Positions 41,215 to 50,557 of a stretch of DNA of 64,000 nt are shown here, one piece after another. The notes beneath the pieces are model-generated. The model was not told where the DNA came from, searched no databases, and saw nothing but the letters and a program-made list of their open reading frames with translations. The translations under genes and the position numbers were made by a program. Within the stretch, counting starts at the first letter, position 1. Each line of letters starts with the position of its first letter. Source of the stretch: an uncultured Clostridia bacterium (lineage in GTDB: Bacteria > Bacillota > Clostridia > Oscillospirales > Acutalibacteraceae); the NCBI GenBank assembly GCA_946566955.1, contig CAMNXD010000001.1, forward strand, positions 124,001 through 188,000, written 5' to 3'.

Positions 41215-42228
41215 TTATGCGCTTTTTAGCTTTGAAATGGATGTGGTTGGATAGTACCAAGAAAGGATTTGCTTGTAGTTTGCGCCTTGCTTTGCCATGT
41301 ACTGTGCTCCTGTCTGGCTCATTCCGACTCCATGGCCGTATCCTCGGACGGTGAAAATAAAGTTTCTTTCTTCTGGATTATAGTTTACATCGAAATTTGA
41401 GGATCTTAAAGAAAAAATCTTTCTAATTTCTGTTCCAGCTATATTCGCGGAGCAAATTTCTATTTGTTTTATCATACCACTTTGAGTGCGAATAGGATTT
41501 TTAATCCACTGTGAAGGATCATCTTGAAAAGTTATATTATCGTAATTATTTAAAATTTTTTCCTTAAAATTTTCTGCCGAAACCTCGACCTTAGTTTCAT
41601 ATCCAGGAGTTAATTTATCTCCGGGGCTTTCAACGTTTGTAAGGTATTTTAGCTCTCCGCCAAAGACGTCTTTAGAGCTTTCGGTTTCACCGGAGGAAAT
41701 AGCGTGGTACGCTGCGAGTATTAAGTCTTTATCGTCCTTTATTACTTCTGGGAATACTTGATCTACGCAATTTTTTATTTTTTGATAGTACGTTTCAAAA
41801 TTGTTGCCCCACTTTAGTTTCATTTGCTCTTGAGTAGCATATGTGAGCCCCTTTTTAGAGTTCATAGTGATATCGTATTCTTTTTTAAATTCCCTTGCTT
41901 TTTTTCTTTCTCTACAAAAGTAAGTGTAGCAAGCAACCGCTTGGGCCTTTAGTGCTTCTTCTTCAAAAAGTGCAGGCATTTCGCAGGTCACTGCTCCATA
42001 GAGAAAGTCTCTGTCGGGTATTTTAACAGTTTCATTTGTTGACTCATCGAGCACGCAAAAGAAATCCTCTTTGGGACTTAAAATTTGCGGCAAAAAGTTT
42101 TGATTATAAGCTTTTAAATTCGAAGTGCTGCTTATGTTCATAGTTGAAAGTAACGGTATAAAGACCATAGATAAAAGAATTAAAAATAAAAGAAGTATCT
42201 TGTCCTTAAAGCGCATAGAAACCTTCAT
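41215..42228 (-). CDS. spoIID: Stage II sporulation protein D
   Basis: 337 aa lytic transglycosylase that thins septal peptidoglycan during engulfment. N-terminal membrane anchor (ILLLFLILLSMVFIPLL), then FLYGAVTCEMPALFEEEALK with the catalytic Glu, YHAISSGETESS and the closing RGYGHGVGMSQTGAQYMAKQ. ATG 42228. It stands alone on the reverse strand. An intact SpoIID argues that the mother-cell engulfment programme is functional. Confidence 0.94.
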   Translation of the reverse strand: MKVSMRFKDKILLLFLILLSMVFIPLLSTMNISSTSNLKAYNQNFLPQILSPKEDFFCVLDESTNETVKIPDRDFLYGAVTCEMPALFEEEALKAQAVACYTYFCRERKKAREFKKEYDITMNSKKGLTYATQEQMKLKWGNNFETYYQKIKNCVDQVFPEVIKDDKDLILAAYHAISSGETESSKDVFGGELKYLTNVESPGDKLTPGYETKVEVSAENFKEKILNNYDNITFQDDPSQWIKNPIRTQSGMIKQIEICSANIAGTEIRKIFSLRSSNFDVNYNPEERNFIFTVRGYGHGVGMSQTGAQYMAKQGANYKQILSWYYPTTSISKLKSA

Positions 42229-42423
42229 AATAATTCACGTCCTTGAAAAAATTTTTCAGCATATATAATAAAATACTTCAACACCCTACATATTGACTTT
42301 AAATTTACATTGTTGTAGACTACTTTTTTAGAAGCTCATTGATAATTTAAGTTATATGGACGAGGCTCTAAAATTATGTTTCTAGAATTTAGTTATCAAA
42401 TTATTTTGTAGGAGGTTTTAAAG

Positions 42424-43218
42424 TTGAAGTTTAAAAGTGTTTGGATTCTCTTTGCGATTTTAATGGTAATTTTTATGCCTTTAAGGGTCATTTCTTCTTA
42501 TGGTAGTGTAAACATTGGAGACTCATGGTGGTTTACCGCTATTTTCCTCATACTTTTACTGGGTGTTTGGGTTTTAGCATCATTTGAAAAGCTCAGTATG
42601 AAAAATATAGAAATCTATAAAAATATTCCTTTAGGGGTAGTCAGTCTCGTGGTGGCAGCAAGCTTTTTTTGGTGCATTTCAACTTACTACACTGATAAGT
42701 CTCAATATGACTTAGAATGGCAGCCGGTGGTAATGGGCTTACTTTCTATACTAACTTGCATTACTTTTTTAGTTATGTCAGCAGTATACTTTACAGGTAA
42801 AAATTACTTTTCTAAAGCTTCTTTTTTGATATTTTGTCCTGTGTTCTGGTTTGCTTTCGATATGATGCTCTTCCTTTCTATACAAAATACACACACAAAT
42901 ATTTATAATATAAGTCTGACGGCATTTTTATCATTATTTTTTCTTTATTATACTCAGGTGTTTTCAATTTCTTCGAAGCAAAACATAATAAAACTTATTG
43001 TTGGGTTCGGTATTCCTGCGGTAGTGCTTGCTGTTGCAAGGTGTATACCTGCACTAATTTACGTGATTGGAAGTAAGTATGTTAGTTATACTTTTGTGAT
43101 GAGTGACGTAGAGCTTTCTACATGTGCAATGGAAGCTGCGCTGGCTGTTTATATTTTTCTCGTAATTCTTGAAGTTCAGAGGCAAGTTTCTAAAGAAACT
43201 CGAGCTTTAAATAAATAG
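42424..43218 (+). CDS. Hypothetical polytopic membrane protein
   Basis: 264 aa with about seven to eight membrane helices and short loops. No catalytic motif stands out; the first helix is followed by SSYGSVNIGDSWWFTAIFLI. TTG 42424 lies after TAGGAGG. Located just upstream of gapA, 76 bases apart. Similar unnamed membrane proteins are common in Oscillospirales, but I cannot give a family name. Confidence 0.7.
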   Translation: MKFKSVWILFAILMVIFMPLRVISSYGSVNIGDSWWFTAIFLILLLGVWVLASFEKLSMKNIEIYKNIPLGVVSLVVAASFFWCISTYYTDKSQYDLEWQPVVMGLLSILTCITFLVMSAVYFTGKNYFSKASFLIFCPVFWFAFDMMLFLSIQNTHTNIYNISLTAFLSLFFLYYTQVFSISSKQNIIKLIVGFGIPAVVLAVARCIPALIYVIGSKYVSYTFVMSDVELSTCAMEAALAVYIFLVILEVQRQVSKETRALNK

Positions 43219-43252
43219 TATAAATTAAATCTAGGATGATATAATTTATTAA

Positions 43253-44314
<1,062 letters not shown>

Positions 44315-44380
44315 ATTAATATTTGCAATATAATAGTAGGGACTTAAATTAAAATTTTTTAGTTTAGGTTTAATAAATGA

Positions 44381-44411
44381 AAGCTTTAGATAATCTCTAG
44401 AGCTTTTTTAT
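44381..44411 (+). terminator. Rho-independent terminator after gapA
   Basis: AAGCTTTAGA pairs with TCTAGAGCTT (one wobble), 5-base loop, followed by TTTTTATTTT. Confidence 0.85.
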
Positions 44412-44435
44412 TTTCGATTGCAACCAAAATAAATA

Positions 44436-44481
44436 AACTTTCATGAAAGTTATTGACATTTTTTATAATTTGTGTATTATT
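44436..44481 (+). promoter_or_regulatory. Promoter with adjoining perfect palindrome
   Basis: A 16-base perfect palindrome AACTTTCATGAAAGTT (44436-44451) lies 2 bases upstream of TTGACA (44454-44459); the -10 is TATTAT (44476-44481) after 16 bases. The arrangement suggests a dimeric regulator acting from just above the -35 of the gene at 44539. Confidence 0.65.
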
Positions 44482-44538
44482 TAATTCTAGATTACTAAAT
44501 AATATAGTGATGCAATAAAAACTAGGAGGTAGAAATTA

Positions 44539-45318
44539 ATGAAGCTTGATTTAGTTGAATCAATTATTGATTTTAGAAGCAGCTATAGGGAATGTAAAAA
44601 TTTAAGAAGCAAGGTTATAAAAGATAGCTATGATAAAGACTTTCTAATTCCCATAGTTCAAAAATATAAAAACTCATCGTTAAAAGGTAAAACGAAAGTT
44701 CAAATTCAAGAGCTCCGAAATTTTTTTGAAGATGTGATTAAAGTAGCTGAGAGATGGGAAACGTCTAAAAGTAAGAGAAAATCTAATTATAAATTAAATG
44801 AGCGAAAAAATGCAGTTAATAATTTGAAAGTTCAAGCAAAAACATGCCTAGAGATTTTAAGCAAGTCTCCTAAAAAACCTGAGGTTGATCCCTTTGAAGC
44901 GCCTGAATTTAAAATGGCTAAGGCTGCACCTGTGCCTTGTGTTAAGTCGATAGTTTTCGATTTCAATCAGAAATATTTGTACGCAATTCCGATTAGCGTA
45001 AGATGTTATGTAATTTTAGAAACTACGGGAGCCATTTCAAATGCTTTAGCAAATGGTAAGTTTGATTTCAAAAATTACAACATGAACGGTAAGAACTTTA
45101 CGGATTATGATCTTGCAAAAAGAAAAATATATAAAGTTACTTCGTTACCTATTAAGTTTCCTAAGAATATTGGAGGTCTAAAAGTGCATGTTTATATATC
45201 CCCTAATAGCTGGTTTTTAGGTGCAGCAATAGGGTTTATAGATTTAGACGAAGAAGTATTGTCTGGTAAAGACCTTGACGATCTGGCTACTAAATCTGAA
45301 ACTAAAGATTCTTTATAG
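44539..45318 (+). CDS. Hypothetical protein under palindrome-controlled promoter
   Basis: 259 aa, no signal peptide or membrane helix. The first 120 residues are basic and helical (YKLNERKNAVNNLKVQAKTC). A Pro-rich linker (SPKKPEVDPFEAPEF) leads to a beta-rich C-terminal domain (SIVFDFNQKYLYAIPISVRC and LKVHVYISPNSWFLGAAIGF). ATG 44539 behind AGGAGG. I recognise no family. It probably shares a transcript with the membrane protein gene 70 bases downstream. Confidence 0.6.
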   Translation: MKLDLVESIIDFRSSYRECKNLRSKVIKDSYDKDFLIPIVQKYKNSSLKGKTKVQIQELRNFFEDVIKVAERWETSKSKRKSNYKLNERKNAVNNLKVQAKTCLEILSKSPKKPEVDPFEAPEFKMAKAAPVPCVKSIVFDFNQKYLYAIPISVRCYVILETTGAISNALANGKFDFKNYNMNGKNFTDYDLAKRKIYKVTSLPIKFPKNIGGLKVHVYISPNSWFLGAAIGFIDLDEEVLSGKDLDDLATKSETKDSL

Positions 45319-45387
45319 GAAGAGCTTTATACATTTAATTTTGATTTATTGGCAGCACTTTACTTACGAAAAATAGGAGGAAAGACT

Positions 45388-46125
45388 ATTGAAAAAAATA
45401 AGAAATTAGAAAGTAATACCAATAAACTTCAAAATATAGTTGGAATCATTTCACTTATTACGTCTCTTTTGGCTATTATATGCTGCTGGATTCCCAATTT
45501 AAGTTTATTTACGATAATTTTAGGGATTTTTGGAGTTTTATTTGGAATTTGGTCTTTTATAAATGTTATAACAAAAAAATCATCATCTGCCATATTGTCA
45601 ATAAGCGGTATATTACTTGGATTATTTGCAGTAGCACTGGCGTGTAATTTAAATAGTTCAGAGTCTAAAGAATTTTTAGGAGAATCTTCTAAGGAACACG
45701 AAAGTTTTGCCTCACAAGAGAAAGAATTAAAAAAAGAATATAATATTGGAGAGCCAATCTTTTTTGATGAAAATACTAAAAGCAAATTTGCAGTTGTAAA
45801 GGTGGAAAGGAATTATTTTTCGAAATATAGTGAAAATAAAGAAGAAAGTGAATATGTAAGAATAAAATTATACTATGAAAGCGAAGCTTTTAATAATATT
45901 TCAGTGAGTCCTTACGATTTTGAGCTTTTGGATAGCAGCGAAAACATAAGTACTGCTGCTCCGCCTACTTTTGAACTAGAAGATGCATTCCAAAACGCAG
46001 AACTTAAGCCAGGAGATGTAAAAGTGGAGAGCATAGTTTTTGAAGTTCCTAAGGATGATAATAATTTAAAGCTTATATACGAACCTTCTTTTTTACCGAA
46101 TAAAAAATTGGTTGTTAAACTATAA
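45388..46125 (+). CDS. DUF4190/DUF4352-like membrane protein (ATT start)
   Basis: About 245 aa. Two membrane helices (IVGIISLITSLLAIICCWI and a second ending LLGLFAVALACNL) resemble the DUF4190 unit, followed by an acidic linker and a beta-rich extracytoplasmic domain like DUF4352 (NIGEPIFFDENTKSKFAVVK, then ISVSPYDFELLDSS). The frame is open from TTG 45349, but the only ribosome site, TAGGAGG (45374-45380), points to ATT 45388 seven bases later. A nearby TTG at 45389 is out of frame. Role unknown. Confidence 0.62.
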   Translation: MEKNKKLESNTNKLQNIVGIISLITSLLAIICCWIPNLSLFTIILGIFGVLFGIWSFINVITKKSSSAILSISGILLGLFAVALACNLNSSESKEFLGESSKEHESFASQEKELKKEYNIGEPIFFDENTKSKFAVVKVERNYFSKYSENKEESEYVRIKLYYESEAFNNISVSPYDFELLDSSENISTAAPPTFELEDAFQNAELKPGDVKVESIVFEVPKDDNNLKLIYEPSFLPNKKLVVKL

Positions 46126-46299
46126 AAAGATATAAATATGGGAATTCTTTTTTGAAGGCAAGAATGATAAAAATTCAGAGCGAAAAATCTAAATGTGATT
46201 TTTTTCGCTTATTCTAAGCTACAATGCTCTTGAAATTTCGCTTAAAGCTTGACAAATCAACAAAAATATATTAATTTATAGTTAGGAGGCGACTAGAAA

Positions 46300-47142
46300 A
46301 TGAAGTTATTAAAGAAAGCTTTTGCATTATGCTCAGGAGTATTAATGAGTTTTAGCAATGGACTGGAGGTGAATGCATTGTTTGGAAATGCTCATTTCAA
46401 TATAGGACAAAAAATAATTAAAAATTTAGAAATTGAAATATCTGAAGGCGAAAAGAAGGCATTTTTATCGGGGCTCGTCTATGCGGATATTGGTAGATTT
46501 AAATTTGATGAAGAATTAAAAGTTGAGTCGGACTCAGATAAATTTGTTGAGGAAATGAAGAAACATGTTCAAACTTCTGAAGAAGAGTGGTTTGTGCGGG
46601 GGTTTGAAATGCACGTGCTTCAAGACAAAGAAACTTTAAAATTTTTAAAAAATGTTTTTGGATTCCAAAAAATTAACTATGTTAATTATATTTTTAGTTG
46701 TGGGTTTTTAGATGCTTATTTTTCAGACCAAAATAATAAGTATATTTATAATGAATTCTTAGATAAATTCAATTTTGATCAAATTTGTGAAAATAAAAGT
46801 TTTGGTGAGATAACAAAACACTTAGATTTACCCAAAGATATTCTTGAGCCCACTATAAATATTTTATTAAAATCAAAGTACGATTTTTTAGATAAAGACG
46901 AATTAGTCTTATATGATAGTCTTATAATAAAAACATATGAATCACTAGGTCTAAAAATTAATACTGAAGACCTTCAAGAGCAAGCTGCCAACATGGTTGG
47001 ATCTTTTGCCGTACTATCTTCAATTTATAAGATGCCACCCGAGGAAACTAAGCTTAGTAAAGAAGATTTGGCTTCGAAAATTGAACTAGAGTGCGAAAAT
47101 CTTGCTAACTTATGCATCTCTAATTTAAAAGAAAATAATTAG
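46300..47142 (+). CDS. Secreted hypothetical protein, possibly phospholipase C-like
   Basis: 280 aa with a signal peptide (KAFALCSGVLMSFSNGLEVNA, cleavage near residue 27). The mature helical protein has scattered His/Asp segments: AHFNIGQKII, LSGLVYADIGRFKFDEE, MKKHVQ and GFEMHVLQD. This vaguely recalls zinc-dependent phospholipase C folds, but the ligands are not convincing. ATG 46300 behind AGGAGGCG; TTGACA at about 46249 may belong to its promoter. Its signal peptide is of the same style as the gene at 60518. In an intracellular bacterium such proteins would reach the host. Confidence 0.55.
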   Translation: MKLLKKAFALCSGVLMSFSNGLEVNALFGNAHFNIGQKIIKNLEIEISEGEKKAFLSGLVYADIGRFKFDEELKVESDSDKFVEEMKKHVQTSEEEWFVRGFEMHVLQDKETLKFLKNVFGFQKINYVNYIFSCGFLDAYFSDQNNKYIYNEFLDKFNFDQICENKSFGEITKHLDLPKDILEPTINILLKSKYDFLDKDELVLYDSLIIKTYESLGLKINTEDLQEQAANMVGSFAVLSSIYKMPPEETKLSKEDLASKIELECENLANLCISNLKENN

Positions 47143-47253
47143 GTTTAATTCTTTAAGTATAAAACTTTTTTATAAATAAAAATTATCTACGATATTGATT
47201 TATTTTATTTAGCATAATATAATAAATTTTATACAAAACTAACTATTTAAGTG

Positions 47254-47306
47254 TTGACTTTAAATAAATATGTGCTATAATTGCTTTTGTAGAATAGATT
47301 TCTACA
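47254..47306 (+). promoter_or_regulatory. Promoter with operator-like inverted repeat, copy 2
   Basis: TTGACT (47254-47259), 16 bases, TATAAT (47276-47281). Seven bases on lies TGTAGAA-TAGAT-TTCTACA (47288-47306), a perfect 7-bp inverted repeat covering the likely transcription start. Copy 1 is at 21266-21284 with the same AAAATTTA behind it. Confidence 0.7.
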
Positions 47307-47331
47307 AAAATTTAGAATAAAGGAGAAGACA

Positions 47332-47544
47332 CTGGAAAATATAAATAGTACAGAGGAAAAAAGTGCCATTTTAAACGTTATTAAAACTATTAATAAACGC
47401 GATAATAAAAGATCATATATTTTAATTAAAGGTTCTACAGAGGTTTGGGATAGGGTAGAGAAAGCATTTAAAAGATGTTCAGAGGTAAAACCTATTTCAG
47501 AAATTGTAGGAACTTCCGTATCTATAATAGGCATGAAGTTGTAG
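47332..47544 (+). CDS. Small hypothetical protein (CTG start)
   Basis: 70 aa, reading ENINSTEEKSAILNVIKTIN, then KRSYILIKGSTEVWDRVEKA and ISEIVGTSVSIIGMKL. No ATG, GTG or TTG lies near the strong AAAGGAG (47319-47325); the codon at the right distance is CTG 47332. Promoter, operator-like repeat, ribosome site and downstream terminator make it a credible gene. It is basic, with no membrane segment. Family unknown. Confidence 0.5.
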   Translation: MENINSTEEKSAILNVIKTINKRDNKRSYILIKGSTEVWDRVEKAFKRCSEVKPISEIVGTSVSIIGMKL

Positions 47545-47570
47545 AAAATTAAATTCATAAAAAATAAATC

Positions 47571-47597
47571 AGCTCACAAGCTTTGCTTGTGAGCTTT
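47571..47597. terminator. Bidirectional terminator
   Basis: Perfect 10-bp stem AGCTCACAAG / CTTGTGAGCT with loop CTTTG. The minus-strand side is followed by a T-rich stretch, so it also ends the reverse-strand tRNA genes. Confidence 0.75.
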
Positions 47598-47602
47598 ATA
47601 AT

Positions 47603-47693
47603 TGGCGGAGAAGGAGGGATTTGAACCCTCGCGCCGATCGCTCGACCTACACCCTTAGCAGGGGCGCCTCTTCAGCCACTTGAGTACTTCTCC
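47603..47693 (-). tRNA. tRNA-Ser (GCT anticodon)
   Basis: 91 bases with encoded CCA. Acceptor GGAGAAG/CTTCTCC, class II long variable arm, anticodon loop CTGCTAA giving GCT, which reads AGC/AGT. T loop TTCAAAT. Confidence 0.95.
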
Positions 47694-47705
47694 TAATATG
47701 TTATA

Positions 47706-47794
47706 TGGCGGAGGGAGTGGGATTCGAACCCACGGTCCCTTGCGGGATCACCAGTTTTCAAGACTGGCTCCTTAAACCACTCGGACACCCCTCC
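47706..47794 (-). tRNA. tRNA-Ser (TGA anticodon)
   Basis: 89 bases with encoded CCA. Acceptor GGAGGGG/TCCCTCC (one G-T), long variable arm, anticodon loop CTTGAAA giving TGA, which reads UCN. It lies 12 bases before the other tRNA-Ser in transcript order. Confidence 0.95.
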
Positions 47795-48013
47795 TAGCTG
47801 ATACTTTGTAAGTATATCATATAACAAACTTGGATGTCAACAATAAATTTTATAAATAAAAATTTTTAATATATTTATTCTCTTTAATTTCTTACTGTAC
47901 TAATATTTTAGCGTGTTGTATACTTAAAAATAATGAGTAAAATTTTAGTATATTACTTTTTCCTCTACTGAATATAATTAAAAGATTAAAATACTTTTGG
48001 AGGTAAACAGGAT

Positions 48014-49336
48014 TTGAAAAGAAAATTAGTATCCTTTTTTATGATTATTTTTCTAAGTTTTTCTGGGAGTTATGCGCTCAATCTTTACGAAGAAGAACTA
48101 AAATCAGATTCAGTATATTTTATGGACTATCATAATAATACTCCGATTGTTGAAAAGAATATTCATAAAAAAAGAAGTCCAGCTTCCCTTACAAAAATTA
48201 TGACGTTTATAATCGCTTATGAAAATTCTGAGCAAAGAGATAAAACTAAAGTACTTGTAACTCAGGAAATGCTTGGTACAGTTGACCCTGAAAGTTCGGG
48301 GACAAAGTTAAAAGTTGGAGAGGAAGTGTCTATAACAGATTTACTGAACTGCATGATGATTTCTTCTTCTGGCTACGCCGCTATGGCACTTGCATACCAT
48401 ATAGGAGGCGGCTTGGAAAATTTTGTTAATATGATGAATGAAAAAGCCCTCCAAATAGGCTGCCAAGAGACTCATTTTGAAAATCCGGACGGAATATATC
48501 ATGAAAACCAGTACTCTACAGCTTTTGACATGTCTAAAATAACAAAGTATGCCATGAAAAATCCGGACTTTATAAATATTGTTTCTAAGAGTGAATACAA
48601 CGCCTTAGGCGACGAAAGAGACCCTGTTACAACCACCAATTATTTAATAGATAGAAAAAGAGGCGGAAAGTATTATCGCCCATGGGTAAAAGGTATAAAA
48701 ACCGGGTGCATAGAGGATGCAGGTAAATGCTTAATCTCGTATGCTTCAAAAGAAAAAGAAACTTATTTAAGTATTGTTATGGGTGGTCCGTTGAAAGATG
48801 ATTTGGGAAATTCGTTTGAGGACAACATGGCTATGCTTGATACGGTAAATTTATATGATTGGGCGTTTGAAAATTTAAAAAAGATTAAGCTCAAGGATAA
48901 ATATTTTCCGGTCGATGAAGTTGATGTATCTCTTGCTTGGGGTAGAGATAAATTAATTTTAGAATCGGATGAAGATTTAGAAGTCACACTTCCTAAAGAT
49001 ACTAAAAAAGAAGATATTTCTTTTGAGTATAGTCTCCCAACAAACTTAGAAGCTCCTGTAGAAGCAGGAGACGTGATTTGTAAAGCTGACATTATTTATC
49101 GAGGAGAAAAAATAGGATGCATGAATCTTGTGTCTTCCGAGACCGTCAAAAAGAGCTATTTCTTAGCCATTTTTAAAATACTTAAAACTATATTTGGCTC
49201 TAAAATATTTATTATTTCGGCTTCTGTGATTTTGCTGCTTTTAGCGAGCTATATTTTTTATACCTTACAGTACAATCGAAAAAGACGTAAAAAAGAGAAG
49301 CCACGTAAAATAATTAATTTTAAAAATCCTAAATAA
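48014..49336 (+). CDS. D-alanyl-D-alanine carboxypeptidase, DacF-like
   Basis: 440 aa penicillin-binding protein that trims peptidoglycan stem peptides. Signal peptide at the start; active-site SXXK in SPASLTKIMT, the SXN-position motif SSSGYAAMAL and KTG in GIKTGCIEDAG. A C-terminal helix (IFIISASVILLLLASYIFY) and basic tail anchor it. TTG 48014 behind GGAGGTAA. The expected SXN Asn is replaced (SGY), seen also in some relatives. It may act in spore cortex or vegetative wall remodelling. Confidence 0.9.
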   Translation: MKRKLVSFFMIIFLSFSGSYALNLYEEELKSDSVYFMDYHNNTPIVEKNIHKKRSPASLTKIMTFIIAYENSEQRDKTKVLVTQEMLGTVDPESSGTKLKVGEEVSITDLLNCMMISSSGYAAMALAYHIGGGLENFVNMMNEKALQIGCQETHFENPDGIYHENQYSTAFDMSKITKYAMKNPDFINIVSKSEYNALGDERDPVTTTNYLIDRKRGGKYYRPWVKGIKTGCIEDAGKCLISYASKEKETYLSIVMGGPLKDDLGNSFEDNMAMLDTVNLYDWAFENLKKIKLKDKYFPVDEVDVSLAWGRDKLILESDEDLEVTLPKDTKKEDISFEYSLPTNLEAPVEAGDVICKADIIYRGEKIGCMNLVSSETVKKSYFLAIFKILKTIFGSKIFIISASVILLLLASYIFYTLQYNRKRRKKEKPRKIINFKNPK

Positions 49337-49415
49337 TAAAGATAAGATAGAATATTACACCCTTACCTCGGCATATAGATGTTGTGTATGCACAATAAAA
49401 CTGGAGGGTGTAAAA

Positions 49416-50372
49416 ATGATAGAATTTTATCCTGAGGGACAATTAATAGATAATATTAAAAATATAAATTCATTGACCTCTCGTGAAAGTCTTGAAGAAG
49501 CCTGTTTGAGCAGAAAGATACTTGAAGCAAGAGCAGTAGTATGTGATAGTAATCATAATTTGATTGTAGATCTAGGAATAATGAAAGGTATAATCCCTCG
49601 CGAAGAAGGAGCTATAGGAATAAAGGAGGGTTTTGTAAGAGATATCGCCGTCATTTCTAAAGTAAATAGACCTGTGTGCTTTACCGTTGAAGGATTTGAC
49701 AAAGACGAGCTTGGAAATGAAGTTGCAGTGCTTTCTCGAAGATATGCTCAAGAGATATGTATGGAAAACTATGTTTTAAAGCTTCGCCCTGGTGACGTGA
49801 TACCAGCTAAGGTAACTCATATGGAAAGCTTTGGAGTTTTTGCAGATATCGGTTGTGGAATTGTTTCTTTTTTACCTATAGACACTATTTCAGTTTCGAG
49901 GATTTCCCATCCTCGTGAGAGGTTCCACGTGGGTATGGACATCAAAGCGGTTGTTAAATACTTTGAGGGTACAAGAGTTCATCTTACGCATAAAGAACTT
50001 TTAGGTACTTGGGAAGAAAATGCAGAATTATTTTCTATAGGAGAGACTGTTGGGGGAATTGTTAGATCAGTGGAGGACTATGGAATATTCGTTGAGCTAA
50101 CTCCTAATTTGGCCGGACTTGCAGAACCTAAAGAAAATGTATTTGTTGGGAATCAGGCCAGCGTTTACATAAAAAATATTGTTCCCGATAAAATGAAAAT
50201 AAAGCTGGTTATAATTGACACTTTCGATTGCTTGCCAATTCCTCAGGAAGTTAAATATTTTTATAAAGAAAATTATATGCCAAAGTTTTTGTATTCACCT
50301 TCAAGATGCTCTAAGGTCATCGAAACGGATTTTACTGCTTTTTCTAATGTAAATGTACCGCTAACGCATTGA
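49416..50372 (+). CDS. S1 RNA-binding domain protein
   Basis: 318 aa with at least two clear S1 domains: GDVIPAKVTHMESFGVFADI near residue 128 and GETVGGIVRSVEDYGIFVEL near 210, plus a more divergent N-terminal one. It resembles the short ribosomal protein S1-like protein of Clostridia, which helps mRNA binding. ATG 49416 behind GGAGGG. In relatives S1 often follows ispH; here it lies 43 kb away. A terminator follows. Confidence 0.85.
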   Translation: MIEFYPEGQLIDNIKNINSLTSRESLEEACLSRKILEARAVVCDSNHNLIVDLGIMKGIIPREEGAIGIKEGFVRDIAVISKVNRPVCFTVEGFDKDELGNEVAVLSRRYAQEICMENYVLKLRPGDVIPAKVTHMESFGVFADIGCGIVSFLPIDTISVSRISHPRERFHVGMDIKAVVKYFEGTRVHLTHKELLGTWEENAELFSIGETVGGIVRSVEDYGIFVELTPNLAGLAEPKENVFVGNQASVYIKNIVPDKMKIKLVIIDTFDCLPIPQEVKYFYKENYMPKFLYSPSRCSKVIETDFTAFSNVNVPLTH

Positions 50373-50389
50373 GTAAAACTATAATTGAG

Positions 50390-50421
50390 AGTCCATTCAA
50401 TTTTTGAATGGACTTTAGTTT
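50390..50421 (+). terminator. Rho-independent terminator after the S1-domain gene
   Basis: Perfect 10-bp stem AGTCCATTCA / TGAATGGACT, 5-base loop, followed by TTAGTTTTT. Confidence 0.85.
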
Positions 50422-50557
50422 TTGCACTTATGAAATTAAAGCTTCAAAGTAGATAATTACTTAATAATTTACAAAACCGAGTTTATATAATATAATCTTT
50501 AGAAGTTAGCTATAGCTTTAATAGTAAAAAAAATTATATATCGGGGGATTGAAATAT

